Assembly: GCF_946479885.1 (NCBI RefSeq)
Contig: NZ_CAMLHM010000020.1
Coordinates: 1 to 54,953, forward strand
From: an uncultured Devosia sp.
GTDB taxonomy: Bacteria; Pseudomonadota; Alphaproteobacteria; Rhizobiales; Devosiaceae
DNA length: 54,953 nt
Direction: 5' to 3'
A model generated the notes under the pieces. The model was not told the origin of the DNA and searched no databases. It was given only the letters and a program-made list of their open reading frames with translations. Position 1 is the first letter of the stretch. Each line of letters opens with the position of its first letter. Below, in pieces: positions 50,533-54,953 of this stretch. Position numbers and translations under genes: made by a program.

Positions 50533-52677
50533 CTACCCCAGATGCGCCAGCACCGCGAGCAGTAGCAACGCCACAATATTGGTGATCTTGATCATCGGGT
50601 TCACAGCCGGGCCGGCCGTGTCCTTGTAGGGGTCGCCGACGGTGTCGCCGGTGACGGAGGCTTTATGCGCGTCGCCGCCCTTGTGGTGGGTGACGCCGTG
50701 GCTGTCGGTGAAGCCGTCTTCGAAGCTCTTCTTGGCATTGTCCCAGGCGCCGCCGCCGGCGGTCATGGAGATAGCGACGAAAAGCCCGGTGACGATGACG
50801 CCCATCAGCATGGCGCCCAGAGCCGAGAAGCCGGCCGCGGCGCCCGCGATCCAGTTGATCAGGAAGAACACCACGATCGGCGACAGCACGGGGAGCAGGC
50901 TCGGTACGATCATTTCGCGGATTGCCGCCTTGGTCAGCATGTCCACCGCCTTGGCATAGTCGGGCTTGGACGTGCCGGCCATGATGCCCGGATCAGCCTT
51001 GAACTGGCGGCGGACTTCCACCACCACCGACTGGGCGGCGCGGCCCACGGCGGTCATCGACATGCCGCCGAACAGGAACGGCAAGAGGCCACCGAAGAGC
51101 AGGCCGACCACGACATAGGGATCGGCCAGCGAGAAGCTGAGCTGGCCCACGCCCTGGAAGATGGCGGGGGCATCGGGCAGACCAGAGAAGTAGATCAGGT
51201 CCTGCGTATAGGCGGCGAACAGCACCAGGGCGCCGAGGCCGGCCGAACCGATGGCATAGCCCTTGGTGACTGCCTTGGTGGTGTTGCCCACGGCATCGAG
51301 CGCGTCGGTATTGTGGCGCACTTCCTTGTCGAGGCCGGCCATTTCGGCGATGCCACCGGCATTGTCGGTGACAGGGCCGAAGGCGTCGAGGGCAACCACG
51401 ATACCAGCGAGAGCCAGCATGGTGGCGACGGCGAAGGCGATGCCGAAGAGACCCGCCAGGTTATAGGTGACGATGATGCCGGCAATGATCACCAGCGCCG
51501 GCAGCGCCGTCGATTCCAGCGAGACCGCGAGGCCCTGGATGACGTTGGTGCCGTGGCCGGTAACCGAGGCTTCGGCGATGGAATTGACCGGACGGCGACC
51601 CGTGCCAGTATAGTATTCGGTGATGACGATGATGAGGCCGGTAATGACCAGCCCAGCCACGCCGCACCAGAACAAAGCCCATGGCGTGAAGGTCTTGTCT
51701 GTGGCTTCGATGACGACGTTGAGATCGCCGAAGACGAAGTAGAGCACCGGGAGCAGCGCAACCAGCGACAGCACGCCGGTGGCGATAATGCCCTTGTAGA
51801 GCGCGCCCATGATGTTGTTGTCGGCGCCCAGCTTGACGAAGTACGTCCCGATGATGGACGTCACGACGCAGGCGCCGCCAATGGCCAGCGGCAGCACCAT
51901 GCCGATGAGCTTGAACGCATCGGGCAGGATGATGGCGGCCAGCACCATGGTGGCGACGATGGTCACCACATAGGTTTCGAACAGGTCTGCGGCCATGCCG
52001 GCGCAGTCGCCGACATTGTCGCCTACGTTGTCGGCAATGGTGGCCGGGTTGCGCGGATCGTCTTCCGGAATGCCGGCCTCGACCTTGCCCACCATGTCGC
52101 CGCCGACATCTGCACCCTTGGTGAAGATGCCGCCGCCGAGACGGGCGAAGATGGAGATCAGCGACGCGCCGAAGCTGAGGGCCACCAGCGCATCGATGAC
52201 GGTGCGGCTGGTCGGGTCAAAGCCCAGGAACTGGGTGAGGATGATGAAGTAGAGGGTAACGCCGAGGAGGCCGAGCCCCGCCACCAGCATGCCGGTGACC
52301 GCGCCGGACTTGAAGGCCAGGTCGAGGCCACGGGCCAGTGACGAGATGGCCGCCTGGGCCACGCGGACATTGGCGCGCACCGACACGTTCATGCCGATGA
52401 AGCCGGCCGCGCCCGAGAGCACGGCGCCGAGCAGGAAGCCGATGGCGGCATAGACGCCGAGCAGGAAGAAAGCGGCGATCAGGATCACCACGCCGACAAT
52501 GCCGATAGTGGTGTACTGCCGCTTGAGATAGGCCGATGCACCTTCCCGAACGGCTGCCGAGATTTCCTGCATGCGGGCGCTACCACTGTCGGCGGCGAGC
52601 AATTGTTGCGTCGTATAGACGCCGTAAACGATGGACAGAGCGCCGCACAGGACGATCAGCCAGAGTGCCAAAGTCAT
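50533..52677 (-). CDS. hppA: K+-insensitive H+-translocating pyrophosphatase
   Basis: Inner-membrane pump that couples pyrophosphate hydrolysis to proton export. ATG 52677 gives 714 residues and about 16 helices. Key segments are the substrate-binding [47 protein letters not shown] and the Asp-rich region [19 protein letters not shown]. The K+-independent determinant is Lys in [20 protein letters not shown], where K+-dependent enzymes have Ala. A TTG further upstream lacks support. Confidence 0.96.
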   Translation of the reverse strand: MTLALWLIVLCGALSIVYGVYTTQQLLAADSGSARMQEISAAVREGASAYLKRQYTTIGIVGVVILIAAFFLLGVYAAIGFLLGAVLSGAAGFIGMNVSVRANVRVAQAAISSLARGLDLAFKSGAVTGMLVAGLGLLGVTLYFIILTQFLGFDPTSRTVIDALVALSFGASLISIFARLGGGIFTKGADVGGDMVGKVEAGIPEDDPRNPATIADNVGDNVGDCAGMAADLFETYVVTIVATMVLAAIILPDAFKLIGMVLPLAIGGACVVTSIIGTYFVKLGADNNIMGALYKGIIATGVLSLVALLPVLYFVFGDLNVVIEATDKTFTPWALFWCGVAGLVITGLIIVITEYYTGTGRRPVNSIAEASVTGHGTNVIQGLAVSLESTALPALVIIAGIIVTYNLAGLFGIAFAVATMLALAGIVVALDAFGPVTDNAGGIAEMAGLDKEVRHNTDALDAVGNTTKAVTKGYAIGSAGLGALVLFAAYTQDLIYFSGLPDAPAIFQGVGQLSFSLADPYVVVGLLFGGLLPFLFGGMSMTAVGRAAQSVVVEVRRQFKADPGIMAGTSKPDYAKAVDMLTKAAIREMIVPSLLPVLSPIVVFFLINWIAGAAAGFSALGAMLMGVIVTGLFVAISMTAGGGAWDNAKKSFEDGFTDSHGVTHHKGGDAHKASVTGDTVGDPYKDTAGPAVNPMIKITNIVALLLLAVLAHLG

Positions 52678-52844
52678 CGAAATAGTCCCTCTAGATTTAT
52701 CCTCCGGGGACTCAACGCAATGACGGTGCCGGTCCTCCAACCTGCACGCCCTGCCCTCCTAGAGCCCCTTCCACAAAGAAGATTAGCCGGATTGAGGGGT
52801 TAAGCAATGGAAAATGCGTTGATTTGTCGCGGTGGGGACCTTCC

Positions 52845-52954
52845 CCTTCTCCCCTTGAGGGAGAAGGTGGCGCGCAGCGCCGGATGAGGGGTCAGCGATG
52901 TCCGCAGGGACCCCTCACCCGCCTCTCGGCACCCTCTCCCTCAAGGGGAGAGGG
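52845..52954. repeat. Paired hairpins of repeat family 3 (copy 2)
   Basis: Palindromes at 52845-52867 (CCTTCTCCCC...GGGAGAAGG) and 52932-52954 (CCCTCTCCC...GGGGAGAGGG) face each other across GGATGAGGGGT and ACCCCTCACCC motifs, as at 8785-8919. The right-hand hairpin includes the DUF167 stop codon, so the repeat forms the end of that gene. Confidence 0.8.
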
Positions 52955-53270
52955 ACGATAGCGTCGCAAGCCTGGTGGCCAGCACCTCCCCGTCCCCCGC
53001 TACATCAAGCGTCTTGAGCCGGGCCGTCTCTCCACTCGCGACTGATATCGCCGATTTCGGCACGCCCAATGCCTTGGCCAGCAGCGCCACCACGGATGCA
53101 TTGGCCTTGCCCTTGTCGGGCACGGCGCGCACCCGAACCCGCAATACGGCCGTCCCGTCATCCCTGATCTCAATGCCCTCGACCGCGTCCCTGTTGGCAT
53201 TGGGGGTGACACGAACGAAAAGGCTCAGCCCCGCAGGGCTGAGCCGGTAGCATTTGGGCTGCTGCGACAG
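52941..53270 (-). CDS. DUF167/YggU family protein with uncertain start
   Basis: About 109 residues: a DUF167 domain (RLSPAGLSLFVRVTPNANRDAVEGIEIRDDGTAVLRVRVRAVPDKGKANASVVALLAKALGVPKSAISVASGETARLKTLDV). No ATG, GTG or TTG lies in frame near the domain start, so the best candidate is CTG 53270, two bases after the yggT stop, by coupled re-initiation. The last residues and the stop are supplied by a repeat hairpin. Role unknown. It is likely in an operon with yggT. Confidence 0.75.
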   Translation of the reverse strand: MSQQPKCYRLSPAGLSLFVRVTPNANRDAVEGIEIRDDGTAVLRVRVRAVPDKGKANASVVALLAKALGVPKSAISVASGETARLKTLDVAGDGEVLATRLATLSSLSP

Positions 53271-53272
53271 GG

Positions 53273-53575
53273 CTAGATGCCGGCGCGCGCCACGGCGGGA
53301 TAGATGTAGTAGCCGATGATCTGCTGGATGAAGAAGATCGCGATGAAGGCGATGATCGGGCTGATATCGAGGCCGGAGAAATTCGGCATAACGCGACGGA
53401 TTGGGCGCAGCACCGGCTCGGTCAGCTGGTTGAGCACCCGCCACACGCCTTCGACAAAGGGGTTGCGCGTGTTGATCACGTTGAACGAGATCAGCCAGCT
53501 CATGATGATCATGGCGATGAGCACCCAGCGATAGAGATCGAGGATCAGCAGGATGATGTCGAGCACGGCGCGCAT
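53273..53575 (-). CDS. YggT family membrane protein
   Basis: 100 residues with two hydrophobic helix pairs: AVLDIILLILDLYRWVLIAMIIMSWLISF and IIAFIAIFFIQQIIGYYIY. The middle motif NPFVEGVWRVLNQLTEPVLRPIRRVMPNFSGLDISPI is the family hallmark. YggT proteins occur next to YggU (DUF167) and may take part in osmotic or envelope functions. Start ATG 53575. Confidence 0.95.
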   Translation of the reverse strand: MRAVLDIILLILDLYRWVLIAMIIMSWLISFNVINTRNPFVEGVWRVLNQLTEPVLRPIRRVMPNFSGLDISPIIAFIAIFFIQQIIGYYIYPAVARAGI

Positions 53576-53878
53576 GGGCGTCTCCGGAGAACTGGTGGGA
53601 ATTATCTAATGGCTGCGGACGCTTGCGGCAAGGGCAGCCGCCAGACATGAGAGCCTCGCTCCGGTCGCACGGAACGAGGCCCCAATGACTTTGGATCCGG
53701 TACGCAAAACTACACTCTCCGGACGGACACTCCATTGCATGAAGCGTGCCAAGTCGAAGGCACCGGTGAACCGGAGGGCAGAGATTAAAGCCCTGTGAAC
53801 ATTGCCAATTTGCGAGGGAAGCTGCGTTGCAGAATGCAAGTCGCGTTGCAGAATGCGACTATCCTGCCGGGCCGGCGC
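53576..53878. other. Intergenic region between dedA and yggT
   Basis: About 300 bases between co-directional genes. It holds an imperfect hairpin GCCTCGCTCCG / CGGAACGAGGC (53652-53679), and near the dedA stop a pair of direct repeats. The promoter of yggT-DUF167 must lie here, but no clear -35/-10 pair is visible. Confidence 0.5.
53824..53856. repeat. Two 14-bp direct repeats GCGTTGCAGAATGC
   Basis: Copies at 53824-53837 and 53843-53856, 19 bases apart. Each contains the partial palindrome TTGCA-gaa-TGC(A/G)A. They might be operators for the downstream yggT operon, or remnants of duplication. Confidence 0.6.
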
Positions 53879-54481
53879 CTAGGCCTGGCTCGGCTTCCAG
53901 GTGGCGACCTTGAACAGGTAGAGCAGCACGACCAGGCCAAGCACGAGGTAGCTCAGCGGATCGAGCACGACTTCGATGCTCTCGTAATGCTCGTGCAGGA
54001 CATAGCCGGCCAGCGTCAGGAAGGTGTTCCAGATCAGCGCGCCCGCGGTCGAGGCCAGCAGGAACACCGGCAGGCTCATGCGGGCAAGGCCGGCCGGGAT
54101 CGAGATCAGCGTGCGGATGATCGGCATCAGCCGGCCGAACAGCACGATGACCGGCCCGAAGCGGGTGAACCAGCTGACCGCCGTGTCAATCTCGTCGGCA
54201 TTGAAGGCCATCAGCCGCCCGAAGCGGTCGGCCAGAAAGCGCACGCGCTCCAGCCCGAACAGCCGCCCGGCGAAATACCAGGGCAGCATGCCGACCACGG
54301 CGCCGACGGTGGCCGTGGCGATGACGCCGAACAGGTTGAGATCGCCATTGGCGGCGGCAAAGCCGGCAAAGGGGATGATGAGTTCGGACGGGATGGGCGG
54401 AAAGATCGACTCCGCCAGCATGACGAGGAAAATGCCGAGATAGCCCAGATCGGAAATGGTCTGGATGATCCAGTCGGTCAT
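53879..54481 (-). CDS. DedA family inner-membrane protein
   Basis: 200 residues of the DedA/VTT superfamily, connected with phospholipid (undecaprenyl phosphate or PE) flipping and membrane homeostasis. Helices start with LGYLGIFLVMLAESIFPPIPSELIIPFAG, with the conserved motif ExxFPPIPSExIIPxAG. Next come GTAVGMLPWYFAGRLFGLERV-type and SWFTRFGPVIVLFGRLMPIIRTLISIPAGLARM segments. The start ATG 54481 overlaps the preceding stop by four bases. Confidence 0.95.
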   Translation of the reverse strand: MTDWIIQTISDLGYLGIFLVMLAESIFPPIPSELIIPFAGFAAANGDLNLFGVIATATVGAVVGMLPWYFAGRLFGLERVRFLADRFGRLMAFNADEIDTAVSWFTRFGPVIVLFGRLMPIIRTLISIPAGLARMSLPVFLLASTAGALIWNTFLTLAGYVLHEHYESIEVVLDPLSYLVLGLVVLLYLFKVATWKPSQA

Positions 54482-54738
54482 GGATGGTCCTTGTCTGTCA
54501 TCTCGGGCCCACGACGCCTCATCCTGCCCATGGCCCAGAGTATCCCACCGGCAACCAGAGACAGGACCAGCCCGATCACCGCCCCGTAGACTAGGCCGGT
54601 GATCGCCAAGAGGACCTTTGCTCCTGCTCCGAAAAAGATGTCGCTGGAGCCGCCAAATACGAAGAGCAAGGCGACGGCTACGGAGCAGGACGCGGTTGTG
54701 ATGACCGCGCCACGAACAAATTGACGGGCCGGAACCAA
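54478..54738 (-). CDS. Hypothetical two-helix membrane protein
   Basis: 86-residue product with two membrane helices (GAVITTASCSVAVALLFVFGG and VLLAITGLVYGAVIGLVLSLVAGGILWAMG) and a charged tail. Start TTG 54738 has no better in-frame alternative near its beginning. Its stop overlaps the dedA start by four bases (ATGA), so it is translationally coupled. Function not recognised. Confidence 0.6.
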   Translation of the reverse strand: MVPARQFVRGAVITTASCSVAVALLFVFGGSSDIFFGAGAKVLLAITGLVYGAVIGLVLSLVAGGILWAMGRMRRRGPEMTDKDHP

Positions 54739-54741
54739 AGC

Positions 54742-54953
54742 TTACGCCGACTTGGCGGCGCGGCTCATGCGCTTGCGGTCATTGGGGTCGAGCCAGATCT
54801 TGCGCAGGCGGATCGACTTGGGGGTCACTTCCACATACTCGTCTTCGGCGATGTAGCCGAGCGACTGCTCCAGCGTCAGCTTCTTGGGCGTGGTCAGCCG
54901 CACCGCTTCGTCCTTGGACGTGGTGCGGATGTTGGTGAGCTGCTTGCCCTTGA
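54742..54953 (-). CDS. typA: TypA/BipA ribosome-associated GTPase, partial
   Basis: C-terminal 70 or so residues only; the rest lies beyond the window. Read leftward: KQLTNIRTTSKDEAVRLT, LTLEQSLGYIAEDEYVEVTPKSIRLRKIWLDPNDRKRMSRAAKSA, the conserved end of TypA. TypA binds ribosomes and affects cold and stress responses. The stop TAA is at 54742-54744, four bases before the next gene. Confidence 0.93.
   Translation of the reverse strand, partial: KGKQLTNIRTTSKDEAVRLTTPKKLTLEQSLGYIAEDEYVEVTPKSIRLRKIWLDPNDRKRMSRAAKSA

Overview
The window is high-GC chromosomal DNA of an alphaproteobacterium, most likely Hyphomicrobiales (Rhizobiales) and perhaps Devosia-like. The taxonomic call is inference. It rests on gene order (ffh / dapF-mtaB-ftsY-yciB; tsaD-gpsA-YciI-EVE divergent from hemC-hemD-Mic60-HemY), an alphaproteobacterial GTTC-N7-GTTC LexA box before an imuA-imuB-dnaE2 cassette, and repeats typical of this group. 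There is no rRNA, prophage, transposase or CRISPR array. The left 60 bases are C/G homopolymer runs that look like a bad contig end.

Layout. 0.1-8.7 kb: asd, two outer-membrane-type proteins, an HI0933-type flavoprotein, a luciferase-like monooxygenase, a diguanylate cyclase, then RidA, GNAT and leuD. 8.9-17.6 kb: argC, deoD, a helical-repeat protein, an acyltransferase-3, an undescribed two-gene operon (four-helix membrane protein plus ClpP-like membrane-anchored protease), a CPBP protease and leuB. 17.8-26.8 kb: rpsP-ffh, a BrnT/BrnA toxin-antitoxin pair, dapF-mtaB-ftsY-yciB, DUF1761, EVE and YciI proteins. 26.8-33.3 kb: gpsA and tsaD, diverging from hemC-hemD-Mic60-like-HemY, then tRNA-Thr(CGT). 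33.3-38.3 kb: a FeeM-like N-acyl amino acid synthase, a GGDEF-EAL protein, an orphan sugar-type binding protein and a pterin dehydratase. 38.4-44.2 kb: the SOS mutasome imuA-imuB-dnaE2. 44.4-55 kb: TerB-like protein, soluble pyrophosphatase, SMP-30 protein, CPT-like kinase, cytochrome b561 with a divergent MarR regulator, RibD-like reductase, a toxin/immunity-like pair, the H+-pumping pyrophosphatase, YggT-DUF167, DedA and the C-terminal end of typA.

Genes working together: heme synthesis is linked with a crista/MICOS-type membrane protein. Protein targeting is represented by Ffh and FtsY. Aspartate, lysine, leucine and arginine synthesis by asd, dapF, leuB/leuD and argC. Pyrophosphate is handled by one soluble and one membrane enzyme. 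Damage-induced mutagenesis is encoded by one LexA-controlled operon.

The intergenic DNA is rich in palindromic repeats of at least three families. One (29-bp units, flank CAGTAGAC) sits directly in front of three start codons. Another exists as two inverted ~120-bp composites, each between convergent genes. The best candidates for something undescribed are the membrane protein/ClpP-like operon (12.7-14.9 kb), the small Cys-rich protein plus DUF6968-like pair (49.7-50.4 kb), and the FeeM-like gene whose ribosome binding site is buried in a hairpin (33.3-34.1 kb).
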